A DNA stretch of 64,000 nt from contig NZ_JACHLK010000003.1 in the NCBI RefSeq assembly GCF_014207955.1, forward strand, positions 434,001 to 498,000, in the 5' to 3' direction. Positions 16,229 through 23,384 of the stretch are shown here, piece by piece (the stretch's first letter is position 1; each line of letters opens with the position of its first letter). The translations under genes were made by a program, and so were the position numbers. Under the pieces are notes generated by a model. It ran no database searches. It saw only the letters and a list, made by a program, of their open reading frames with translations, and had not been told where the DNA came from. This DNA is from Acidovorax soli. GTDB taxonomy: Bacteria > Pseudomonadota > Gammaproteobacteria > Burkholderiales > Burkholderiaceae_C.

Positions 16229-16625
16229 CTATCGAGTAGAAGCGTTCAGCGCTGCCACCCCTTTAGAACCTGTTCAAAGTCTTTTAGCAGCCGCGTTGGA
16301 GTGCAATCGGGATGAGTGGATGCTTCGGATGCACCGCATGGGCTCATGCCCATGCAAGCAGCCGGGGCGTCCAATCGCCCGATTTCACTCCAACCCGAAG
16401 GGCAAGTGCCTTTTCGGGCGGTCTGCGGCGTTGCGGCGCTTGTTGATAGCCGAGCTATCAACTGCGCACCGCGCCTTGCATCCCATCCCGAAAAGGGACT
16501 TGCGCGGCTACTAAAAGACTTTGAACAGGTTCTTGGATGGTGGCGCCCGGAAATTGCTCAGTTCGACCCGGCACCCCGGGGGCCCTGCGGGCCCCATGGT
16601 CCGGGACATTCCACCGAAACTGGGC
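16229..16625 (+). promoter_or_regulatory. Candidate NMT1-class (xanthine/urate) riboswitch, copy C, interrupted by an inserted element
   Basis: The 5' half has GAGTAGAAGCGTTCA at 16234-16248 and the 3' half GGAAATTGCTC at 16549-16559, as in copy A. Between them lies the 269-bp palindrome described next. Without it the spacing between GAG and CTC is 51 nt, against 72 and 55 nt in copies A and B. P2 GCCACC (16254-16259) pairs with GGTGGC (16539-16544) across the insertion, so the insertion sits in the variable P2 loop. The alternative fold is kept: GCTCAGTTCG (16556-16565) pairs with CGAAACTGGGC (16615-16625, one bulged A), ending 10 nt before the start codon. Confidence 0.58.
16265..16533. mobile_element. 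Palindromic MITE-like element, 269 bp
   Basis: The left arm starts AGAACCTGTTCAAAGTCTTT and continues through AGCAGCCGCG. The right arm is its inverse, ending ACTTTGAACAGGTTCT, with about 30 of 31 positions matching. Further internal inverted repeats (GTTGATAG/CTATCAAC, CCTTTTCGGG/CCCGAAAAGG, CCCGATTT region) make it highly structured. It encodes no transposase. No clear target-site duplication was seen. It splits the riboswitch leader of the second binding-protein operon. Confidence 0.65.
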
Positions 16626-16635
16626 CACCACCGCC

Positions 16636-17670
16636 ATGATGCTGCACCGCCGCCGCTTTCTCTCGACCACCCTCGCCTCTTCCATCGCTGCCACGCTGGG
16701 CGCCCCTGCCGTGGTGCATGCCCAGGGCACGCTAACCCCACTCAAGTTCACGCTGGACTTTCGCGTGACCAGCCAGACCTCGCCCTTCTTCCTGGCCCAG
16801 GCCAAGGGCTACTTCAAGGACGAGGGTCTGGACGTGAGCATTGACGTGGGCGCGGGCTCGGTCGCCTCGATCACGCGCGTGGCCAGCGGGGCCTACGACA
16901 TCGGCCTCGGGGACATCAGCTCGCTGGCCGAGTTCCACGCGCAGAACGCCGACACGCCGGTGCAGGCCATCTACCAGTACTACAACCGTGCGCCCTTCGT
17001 CATCATCGGCCGCAAGGACCGGGGCGTCACCACCGACTTCCAGTCGCTCAAGGGCAAGAAGGTGGCAGCCGCCGCCGTGGAGGCCACACGCCGCAGCTGG
17101 CCCATGGTGGCACGCGCGCTCAAGACCCAGCCCGAACTGTTCAGCTGGGTGACCACCGACTTCAGCGCACGCGACAACGTGGTGGTGCGCGGCGATGTCG
17201 ACGCCGCCACCTATTTCCATGACTCGGCCGTGTCGCTGTTCGCGCGTGTGCCGGCCAAGGAGCTGTCGGTGCTCGAATACAACAAGGCAGGCCTCGCCCT
17301 GTATGGCAACGCCGTGCTGGCCGGCAAGCTGCTGCAGGAGAAGCCCGAGGTGGCCAAGGCGTTTTTGCGCGCCAGCAACCGCGCGCTGCGCGAGACGCTG
17401 GCCAACCCCGAGGCGGCGTTTGCCGCCATCAAGGCACGCGAAGCCATCCTGAACATGGAGGTGGAGCGCGAGCGCTGGGCCATCACGCGCCTGTACCTGC
17501 AGACGGCCGAGTCGCAGGCCGTGGGCCTGGGCGGCGTGCAGGGTGCCGTGCTGGCGCACCAGATCGAGGAGGTGACGGCCGTGTTCAACCTGGCGCGCAA
17601 GCCTGCGCCCGAGCGCGTGTTCAACCCCGCCTTCCTGCCCGCGCTGGCCGAGCGCAAGGTGGTGGCATGA
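16636..17670 (+). CDS. NMT1/THI5-like ABC transporter substrate-binding protein 2
   Basis: This encodes 344 residues. A Tat/Sec-like signal (LHRRRFLSTTLASS, then a hydrophobic run to AVVHAQG) precedes the NMT1 fold: FTLDFRVTSQTSPFFLAQA, GYFKDEGLDVSIDVGAGSVA and GAYDIGLGDISSLAEF. It is paralogous to the product at 11666-12700. ATG 16636 or 16639 could start. Its stop overlaps the first deaminase start by 4 bp, coupling an importer component to a deaminase. Regulation is probably by the riboswitch-like leader directly upstream. No ATPase or permease gene is adjacent. Confidence 0.85.
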   Translation: MMLHRRRFLSTTLASSIAATLGAPAVVHAQGTLTPLKFTLDFRVTSQTSPFFLAQAKGYFKDEGLDVSIDVGAGSVASITRVASGAYDIGLGDISSLAEFHAQNADTPVQAIYQYYNRAPFVIIGRKDRGVTTDFQSLKGKKVAAAAVEATRRSWPMVARALKTQPELFSWVTTDFSARDNVVVRGDVDAATYFHDSAVSLFARVPAKELSVLEYNKAGLALYGNAVLAGKLLQEKPEVAKAFLRASNRALRETLANPEAAFAAIKAREAILNMEVERERWAITRLYLQTAESQAVGLGGVQGAVLAHQIEEVTAVFNLARKPAPERVFNPAFLPALAERKVVA

Positions 17671-18188
17671 GCAGCGCCGCACCCGCCGACCTGCTGCCGC
17701 AGGAGGCCACGCTGGACGAGCGCGATGGCAAGTACCTGCGCCAGGCCATCGCACTGGCCGACAAGGCCCGTGCGCGCGGCAACCGGCCGTTTGGCGCCCT
17801 GATCGTGGGGGCCGACGGCCAGGTGCTGGCCGAGGCCTGGAACGCCACCGGCGAGAACGGCGACTGCACTGCGCACGCCGAGACCTCGGCCGTGCGCCTG
17901 GCCAGCCCGGTGCACAGCCGCGAGGCCCTGGCGGGCGCCACGCTGTACTCGTCGGCCGAGCCCTGCGTGATGTGCGCGGGCGCCATCTACTGGGCCAATA
18001 TCGGGCGCGTGGTCTATGGCATCGACGCGGTGCGCCTGCGCGTGTTCCGCGGCGAGCGGCTGGACCAGCGCGACGCCGAGCTGTTCTGCCGCGACGTGTT
18101 CAACAGCTCGCCCCACCCCATCGATTGCGTGGGGCCAGCGCTGATCGAGGAATCAGCCACCTCGCACCAGGGCGCGTGGAAAACCTGA
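17667..18188 (+). CDS. Nucleobase/nucleoside deaminase, guanine-deaminase-like, copy 1
   Basis: This encodes 173 residues of the cytidine-deaminase-like zinc fold. The active site is complete: the HAE motif in CTAHAETSAVRL (zinc ligand His and proton-shuttle Glu) and EPCVMCAGAIYW (two zinc cysteines in PCxxC). Its length and the GAIYWANIGRVVYGID segment resemble bacterial guanine deaminase (GuaD) and related nucleoside deaminases more than tRNA adenosine deaminase. Guanine deamination yields xanthine, which would match a xanthine-sensing leader on this operon. Substrate is inferred; cytosine- or isoguanine-type bases are alternatives. Confidence 0.82.
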   Translation: MSSAAPADLLPQEATLDERDGKYLRQAIALADKARARGNRPFGALIVGADGQVLAEAWNATGENGDCTAHAETSAVRLASPVHSREALAGATLYSSAEPCVMCAGAIYWANIGRVVYGIDAVRLRVFRGERLDQRDAELFCRDVFNSSPHPIDCVGPALIEESATSHQGAWKT

Positions 18189-18290
18189 GGCCGCGCCCAG
18201 AAAGGCATGCATACATGTCACACATTGTTCGTGGCATGCCAAATGCATAGCGGTGGCAACAGCAACCGTTCACCTTGACGGAGACACCCC

Positions 18291-18821
18291 ATGCATGCCC
18301 TGATGGCCGCCGTGCCGCACCACCAGTTCGACGACCCTGCCGACATCGACGACACCGATGGCACCTACCTGCGCAAGGCCATCGCCTGGTCGTGCACGGC
18401 GCGGGCGCGCGGCAACCGACCCTTCGGGGCGATCGTGGTGGGAGCGGATGGGGAACTGCTGGCCGAGGCCTACTGCAACGCCACCGAGACGGGCGATTGC
18501 ACGGGCCACGCCGAGACCAATGCCGTGCGCCAGCTGAGCCCGCGCGTGGGCCGCGATGCGCTGGCCCAGGCCACGCTGTATTCGTCGGCCGAGCCTTGCG
18601 TGATGTGCGCGGGTGCGATCTTCTGGTCGGGCATCGGCCGGGTGGTGTTCGGCATCGACGCGGTGCGGCTGCGCGAGTTCCGCGGCGAGCGCGCCGAGCA
18701 GCGCGATGCCGAGCTGTCGTGCCGCGACGTGTTCGCGGCATCGCCACACGCCATCGAATGCATAGGCCCGGCCCTTATCGAAGAGGCCAGCGCCCCGCAT
18801 GTGGGCTTCTGGAAGCAGTGA
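18291..18821 (+). CDS. Nucleobase/nucleoside deaminase, guanine-deaminase-like, copy 2
   Basis: This encodes 176 residues and is a close tandem paralogue of the gene before it, with HAETNAVRQ and EPCVMCAGAIFW supplying the zinc site and catalytic Glu. The two share GRVV(Y/F)GIDAVRLR(V/E)FRGER. A gap of 102 bp separates them, enough for its own promoter, so expression may differ. Duplication with divergence suggests two related substrates, for instance different aminopurines. Confidence 0.82.
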   Translation: MHALMAAVPHHQFDDPADIDDTDGTYLRKAIAWSCTARARGNRPFGAIVVGADGELLAEAYCNATETGDCTGHAETNAVRQLSPRVGRDALAQATLYSSAEPCVMCAGAIFWSGIGRVVFGIDAVRLREFRGERAEQRDAELSCRDVFAASPHAIECIGPALIEEASAPHVGFWKQ

Positions 18822-18850
18822 ACAGCCCACTGCAGCGACAATCGCCCACC

Positions 18851-19546
18851 ATGCCGCCCAAAGCCCCGCCCCTGACCGAACCCGAAGCCGAGGGCAGCAA
18901 TGTTTCCGGCACCTTGCTCAGCCGCTCCAAACAGGGGCGCGAGCGCATCCTGGGCGCGATCCGCGAGGCGGCGATTGCCGAGTTCAGCCGCCATGGCTTC
19001 AAGGGTGCATCGACCAAGGCAATTGCCGAGCGCGCGGGCCTGACCAAGCCGCAGCTGCACTACTACATCGCCAGCAAGGAAGAGCTGTACGAGGAGCTGC
19101 TGTATTCGGTGCTCAACGGCTGGTCGGGCGCCTTCCAGTTCGACAGCCAGAGCGACGACCCCAAGAAGGTGCTGAGCACCTATGTGCGCAAGAAGCTCGA
19201 CTACGCGCTGGACAACCCGGGTCTGTCGCGCATCTTCACCACCGAGGTGCTGGGCGGCGGGCGCAACCTGGGCCGGTACTGGCCCGTGGCCGTGAAGTCC
19301 ACCCAGCAGAAGGTGGACCTGATCGACCGCTGGATCGCCGAGGGCCGCATGCGCCCGCTGGACGCGCGCCTGCTGCTGATGCAGATCTGGGGCATGACGC
19401 AGCACTACGCCGACTACGGCGTGCAGGTGCACATCATGCTGGGCCTGGCGCCCGAAGAGGCCATCGACCGCGAGCCCATCGTGCGCGAGCTCACCAACTT
19501 TGTGCTGCTGGGCTGCGGCCTGGTACCCGACGCCGCACCAGAGTGA
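18851..19546 (+). CDS. TetR-family regulator, RutR-like
   Basis: This encodes 231 residues. The N-terminal TetR HTH (about residues 30-80) has REAAIAEFSRHGFKGASTKA and GLTKPQLHYYIASKEELYEE. The C-terminal part follows RutR (pyrimidine regulator of E. coli): LDYALDNPGLSRIFTTEVL, IAEGRMRPLDARLLLMQIW and MTQHYADYGVQV. RutR binds uracil or thymine, so a nucleobase-like ligand is plausible. The start is ATG 18851; the open frame continues upstream inside the deaminase gene but is not conserved. It lies just ahead of the TTGACC-type palindrome controlling the downstream operon. Confidence 0.85.
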   Translation: MPPKAPPLTEPEAEGSNVSGTLLSRSKQGRERILGAIREAAIAEFSRHGFKGASTKAIAERAGLTKPQLHYYIASKEELYEELLYSVLNGWSGAFQFDSQSDDPKKVLSTYVRKKLDYALDNPGLSRIFTTEVLGGGRNLGRYWPVAVKSTQQKVDLIDRWIAEGRMRPLDARLLLMQIWGMTQHYADYGVQVHIMLGLAPEEAIDREPIVRELTNFVLLGCGLVPDAAPE

Positions 19547-19652
19547 ACAGGGCTGCACGCTTGCGGGCGTAGCAGAACCCCTGCAGGGCGCCTTGACCCG
19601 GGGCAAAGCAGGCAACGGCCCGAAAGGCCTGCTGGCACAGCATTTGCAATAG

Positions 19653-19683
19653 TTTGACCAATCGATCAAATCAAGTGGTCAAA
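19653..19683. promoter_or_regulatory. TetR/RutR-type operator upstream of the ferredoxin operon
   Basis: TTTGACCAATCGATCAAA (19653-19670) is palindromic at 14 of 18 positions. TTTGACCA (19653-19660) and TGGTCAAA (19676-19683) also form a perfect inverted repeat. TTGACCA/TGGTCAA half-sites match the known RutR half-sites, though the spacing is wider here. It ends 1 bp before the ferredoxin start codon and 106 bp after the RutR-like gene, so it very likely controls the operon starting at 19685. Confidence 0.65.
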
Positions 19684-19684
19684 C

Positions 19685-19987
19685 ATGCACACCCCAGCCC
19701 CGGCAGCCGCGCTGCCCGCCACGGAACAGGCCTTTGAACTGGTGCTGGCGCGCAGCCAGATACGGCTGCCCGTGGAGCCCGGCGAAAGCATGGCCGATGT
19801 GCTGCAACTCGCCGGCATCGCCATCGACACGCTGTGCGAGCAAGGCGTGTGCGGCACCTGCGCCACCCGCTGGCTGGCCGGCGCGCCCGACCACCGCGAC
19901 AGCTGCCTGAGCGCGGAGGAACAGGCCACCCATGTGGCCGTGTGCTGCGCGCGCAGCCACGGGCCCACGCTCACGCTCGATCTCTGA
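19685..19987 (+). CDS. Stand-alone plant-type [2Fe-2S] ferredoxin
   Basis: This encodes 100 residues. The Cys motif CEQGVCGTC with a later C (VCCARS) is the CX4CX2C...C cluster ligand set. It resembles the C-terminal ferredoxin domain of phthalate dioxygenase/vanillate demethylase reductases (the motif SCLSAEEQA is typical), but the flavin and NAD domains are missing. It is the first gene after the operator. No Rieske oxygenase is in the window, so its redox partners are unknown; the next gene, a flavodoxin-fold protein, is one possibility. Confidence 0.85.
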   Translation: MHTPAPAAALPATEQAFELVLARSQIRLPVEPGESMADVLQLAGIAIDTLCEQGVCGTCATRWLAGAPDHRDSCLSAEEQATHVAVCCARSHGPTLTLDL

Positions 19988-20012
19988 ACCCCAACTGGAA
20001 GGAAGCCCCGCC

Positions 20013-20600
20013 ATGCGCATCCTCGTGATCTATTGCCACCCGGTGGAGACCAGCTACAACGCGGCCCTGCATGCCGAGGTGGTGCAGCAGTTGCGCGGCG
20101 CGGGCCACGAGGTGGACGACTGCGACCTGTATGCCGAGGGCTTCAACCCCGTGCTCAGCCGCGAGGAACGCTTGGGCTACCACGAGGTGCCGAGCAACCG
20201 CCTGCCGGTGCAGGGCTATGTGGACCGGCTGCTGTGGGCCGAGGCGGTGGTGTTCTGCTTTCCCACCTGGTGCTTTGGCATGCCGGCCATGCTCAAAGGC
20301 TTTTTCGACCGGGTGCTGATGCCCGGTGTGGCCTTCGACATCAGCGACCCGCAGAACGTCAAACCCTCGCTCACGCACATCAAGCGCATCTCGGCCGTGG
20401 TGACCTATGGCCGCCCGCGCTGGACGGCGTTGCTCATGGGCGACCCGCCGCGCAAGTCCGTCACGCGCTACATGCGCCTGTTGACCGGCGGCAAGGCGCG
20501 CGTGGACTACCACGCCTACTACCACATGAACGTGGCCACGCCGCCGCGGCTGGCGGCCTTCAAGGCGCGCGTGGGCCAGGCCATGGCGCGCTTCGCATAA
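20013..20600 (+). CDS. NAD(P)H-dependent flavodoxin-fold oxidoreductase (NQO1/KefF type)
   Basis: This encodes 195 residues of the flavodoxin_2 family. It opens with ILVIYCHPVETSYNAALHAE, contains LYAEGFNPVLSREER, and has the FMN/FAD-contact segment FCFPTWCFGMPAMLKGFFDR. It would pass electrons from NAD(P)H to quinones or another acceptor. It begins at ATG 20013, 25 bp after the ferredoxin gene. Placement suggests a reductive step or an electron supply for the pathway. Confidence 0.82.
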   Translation: MRILVIYCHPVETSYNAALHAEVVQQLRGAGHEVDDCDLYAEGFNPVLSREERLGYHEVPSNRLPVQGYVDRLLWAEAVVFCFPTWCFGMPAMLKGFFDRVLMPGVAFDISDPQNVKPSLTHIKRISAVVTYGRPRWTALLMGDPPRKSVTRYMRLLTGGKARVDYHAYYHMNVATPPRLAAFKARVGQAMARFA

Positions 20601-20612
20601 AGGCAGCACCGC

Positions 20613-21944
20613 ATGCATGCATCCAACACCCCCGACCACCTGCTGCGCGCGCGGCTGCCGCGCTGGCTGCTGCCGCGCCAGTGGCCCACCCAGGGCAGCC
20701 AGCCCGCACTGGCCGATGTGCACCTGGTGCAGGGCCGCATCGAATCCATCGCGCCGCACAGCACCGCGCCGTCCACCCCGGCCGGCGCCACCTGGGACCT
20801 GGCCGGCGCCCTGGTGCTGCCCGGGCTGGTGGATGCGCACACCCACCTGGACAAGGCCTTCACCCTGCCGCGCATGGGCACGGTGAAACCCGGCCTGCTG
20901 GGCGCCATCGAGGCCATGATGGTGGACCGCCAGGGCTGGACCGAGGCCGACATCCGCGCCCGGGCCAGCCGCGCCCTGCAATGGGCCTGCGAGGCCGGCA
21001 CAGTGCACCTGCGCACGCACTGCGACTGGTGGGAGCCCGATGCCCAGCCCCTTGCCTGGAATGTGCTGCGCGCCCTGGCCCACGAATGGACCGGCCGCCT
21101 GCTGCTGGAGCGCGTGGCCCTGATCCCCTTGCACCTGTACACCGAGCGCGCCACCGCCATGCGACTGGCCGCCACCGTGGCCGACAGCGGCCCGGGCGCG
21201 CTGCTGGGCGGCTTCGTGCATTCCACCAACTGGGATGCGCAGGCCTTGCGCCATTTGTTCGAGGCCGCGCAGCACCATGGCCTGAATGTGGACCTGCATG
21301 TGGACGAGGAACTGCACCCCGGCGCCCAGGGTCTGGCCACCACGGCGGCGCTGCTCAAGGAGCTGCGCTTCGACGGCCATGTGGTCTGCGGCCACACCTG
21401 CGCGCTGGCCGCACAGGACGAAGCCACCGCCCTGGCCACGCTGGACGCCGTGGCGCAAAGCCCCATCACCCTGGTCACGCTGCCCATCACCAACCTGCTG
21501 CTGCAGGACGCCGTGACCGGCCGCACCCCGCGCCGGCGCGGCATCACCCTCATCAAGGAGGCGCATGCGCGCGGCATTCCGGTGCTGGTGGCCAGCGACA
21601 ACATCCAGGACCCGTTCTGCCCCGTGGGCAGCCTGGACCCGCTGGAGGCCCTGGCCACCGGCGTGCTGGCCGCGCAGCTCGATGCGCCCTTCGACCGCTG
21701 GTCCGAAGCGCTGTGCCGCAGCGACTGGCTGCGCTGCGGGCCCGATGCCCTGCCCCTGCAGCCGGGCATGGCGGCCGACCTGATCGTCTTCCAGCAGGCC
21801 GATGGCTGGGGCTTCCCGTCGCGCACGCAGCAACGCGTGGTGCTGCGCAACGGCCGCGTCACCAGCGGCCATGCCAGCGCGGCGTGGCACATGGCCAACG
21901 CCACGCCAGCCCCCTCCCCCCTTCCTGCACGGAGCCTTGCATGA
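20613..21944 (+). CDS. Cytosine deaminase-like amidohydrolase
   Basis: This encodes 443 residues of the amidohydrolase superfamily in the CodA clade. Metal ligands are in VDAHTHLDK (HxH), HVDEELHPGA and GHTC, and the conserved Asp is in VLVASDNIQDPFCPVGSLDP. The motif PRRRGITLIKEAHARGI closely matches E. coli CodA. Members hydrolyse the amino group of cytosine, creatinine, isoguanine or other heterocycles. Its stop overlaps the RidA start (ATGA). With RidA and a creatininase-family hydrolase next, a creatinine or diazine substrate is possible; the sequence alone cannot decide. Confidence 0.82.
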   Translation: MHASNTPDHLLRARLPRWLLPRQWPTQGSQPALADVHLVQGRIESIAPHSTAPSTPAGATWDLAGALVLPGLVDAHTHLDKAFTLPRMGTVKPGLLGAIEAMMVDRQGWTEADIRARASRALQWACEAGTVHLRTHCDWWEPDAQPLAWNVLRALAHEWTGRLLLERVALIPLHLYTERATAMRLAATVADSGPGALLGGFVHSTNWDAQALRHLFEAAQHHGLNVDLHVDEELHPGAQGLATTAALLKELRFDGHVVCGHTCALAAQDEATALATLDAVAQSPITLVTLPITNLLLQDAVTGRTPRRRGITLIKEAHARGIPVLVASDNIQDPFCPVGSLDPLEALATGVLAAQLDAPFDRWSEALCRSDWLRCGPDALPLQPGMAADLIVFQQADGWGFPSRTQQRVVLRNGRVTSGHASAAWHMANATPAPSPLPARSLA

Positions 21945-22414
21945 CGACCGCTTCCCCCGCCACCACCCCGGGCATCGCCCAGCCCCTGGCCCGCTACGCC
22001 GCCTGGCGCCGCGCGGGCGACATGGTGTTCCTGTCCGGCATCATCGCCGTGGACCCTGCCGCCAGCCGCATCGTGCGCGGCTATGCAGACATCCCGGACG
22101 AAGCGGCCACGCTGATCGGCCGCACGGGCGAGTTCAGCAGCGACATCAAGGAGGGGCCCATCCTGGCGCAGAGCTGGTATGTGCTGGACCGCATCCGCCA
22201 GACCATTGAGGCCGCGGGCGGCCAGATGTCCGACGTGATCAAGCTGGTGCAGTACTTCAAGCACCTGGACCACTTTCCCCAGTACAGCCGCGTGCGCAAG
22301 CTGTTCTTCCCGGGCGAGCCGCCGGCCTCCACCGTGGTGGAGGTCACCGGCATGCTGCCCACGGCCGACATCCTGATCGAGGTCGAAGCGACCGCCTACC
22401 TCCCCTTGCGCTGA
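21941..22414 (+). CDS. RidA/YjgF family protein
   Basis: This encodes 157 residues, slightly longer than canonical RidA (about 130). It shows the fold features FLSGIIAVDP, QSWYVLDRIRQTIEAAGG, VIKLVQYFKHLDHF and the C-terminal ASTVVEVTGMLPTADILIEV. RidA proteins hydrolyse reactive imines/enamines; RutC, in the pyrimidine pathway, is a member. Position between a deaminase-like amidohydrolase and a creatininase-family hydrolase fits release of ammonia from an unstable intermediate. Start ATG 21941 overlaps the preceding stop. Confidence 0.85.
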   Translation: MTTASPATTPGIAQPLARYAAWRRAGDMVFLSGIIAVDPAASRIVRGYADIPDEAATLIGRTGEFSSDIKEGPILAQSWYVLDRIRQTIEAAGGQMSDVIKLVQYFKHLDHFPQYSRVRKLFFPGEPPASTVVEVTGMLPTADILIEVEATAYLPLR

Positions 22415-22447
22415 CCCCTCCATCCCCCTTCACGAAAGACCTGCCCC

Positions 22448-23311
22448 ATGCTGCACGGCTACACCCCGCCCCACCGCTACCTGCCCTACCTGAGCTGGAC
22501 CGAGATCGCCGATCTGCCGGACAAGGAGAACACCGTCATCGTGCTGCCCACGGGCGCCACCGAGCAGCATGGCCCGCACCTGCCCTGCGCGGTGGACACG
22601 GTGATCAGCGCAGGCGTCGTGGGCCATGCCCTGGCGCGCCTGCCGGCCGAGGTGCCGGCCTTTGCCATGGCACCCATCACCTACGGCAAGTCGGAGGAGC
22701 ACCTGCACTTTCCGGGCACGGTCACTTTGAGCGGCGAGACGCTGCTGGCCACCATGAACGAGGTGGGCGAGTCGGTCTACCGCGCGGGCTTTCGCAAGCT
22801 GCTGTTCGTCAACGGCCACGGCGGCCAGCCGCAGGTGCTGGAGATGTGCGCACGCGAGCTGCGCCTGCGCCATGGCGACTTCATCGTGGTCCCGAGCTTC
22901 ACCTGGCGCGTGCCGCATGTGGCGGGCAAGTATTTGTCGGAGCAGGAGAAGAAGCTGGCCATGCACGCCGGCCATGCCGAGACGGCGCTGATGCTGGCCC
23001 TGGCGCCCGAGACCGTGCACATGGAACGCGCGGTGGTGAACTACCCGCCCGCCTTCCCATCGCCCCTGCTCTCGCCCGACGGCCGCCCGGCCTGCGCCTG
23101 GACGGCGCGCGACTTCGGGCCCAGCGGCATCATCGGCGACCCGCTGCCCGCCACGGCCGAGCAGGGCCACGCCATCCTCGACTCGCTGGCCGTGAGCTGG
23201 GCCGCCGCCATCACCGAACTGCACCAGCTGCGCTGGGCCCCGCGCGCCGAACCCACCTGGAGCCGCGCCCACCACACGGGGCATGTGGAGCATTCCTCCG
23301 CCCTGGCTTGA
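22448..23311 (+). CDS. Creatininase-family amidohydrolase
   Basis: This encodes 287 residues. The metal-site motifs of the family are complete: LPTGATEQHGPHLP (Glu/His), VNGHGGQ and HAGHAETALML. Known members are creatinine amidohydrolase, formamide deformylases acting on ring-opened purine-like intermediates, and related C-N hydrolases. In this operon it probably opens or deacylates the product of the preceding amidohydrolase. Creatininase itself cannot be distinguished from the other members here. Confidence 0.85.
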   Translation: MLHGYTPPHRYLPYLSWTEIADLPDKENTVIVLPTGATEQHGPHLPCAVDTVISAGVVGHALARLPAEVPAFAMAPITYGKSEEHLHFPGTVTLSGETLLATMNEVGESVYRAGFRKLLFVNGHGGQPQVLEMCARELRLRHGDFIVVPSFTWRVPHVAGKYLSEQEKKLAMHAGHAETALMLALAPETVHMERAVVNYPPAFPSPLLSPDGRPACAWTARDFGPSGIIGDPLPATAEQGHAILDSLAVSWAAAITELHQLRWAPRAEPTWSRAHHTGHVEHSSALA

Positions 23312-23384
23312 AACCTGCGAACGCAGCCTCGTCCGTACCCCTTTTCGTCCCTGTTCCCCCTCCACCACCTACCGGAGCCCTGCC

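Noticed and set aside
19971-22423. Long antisense frames (over 600 codons) across the flavoprotein, amidohydrolase and RidA genes
   Set aside because: The plus-strand genes have complete motifs and overlapping starts and stops; the antisense products are low-complexity.
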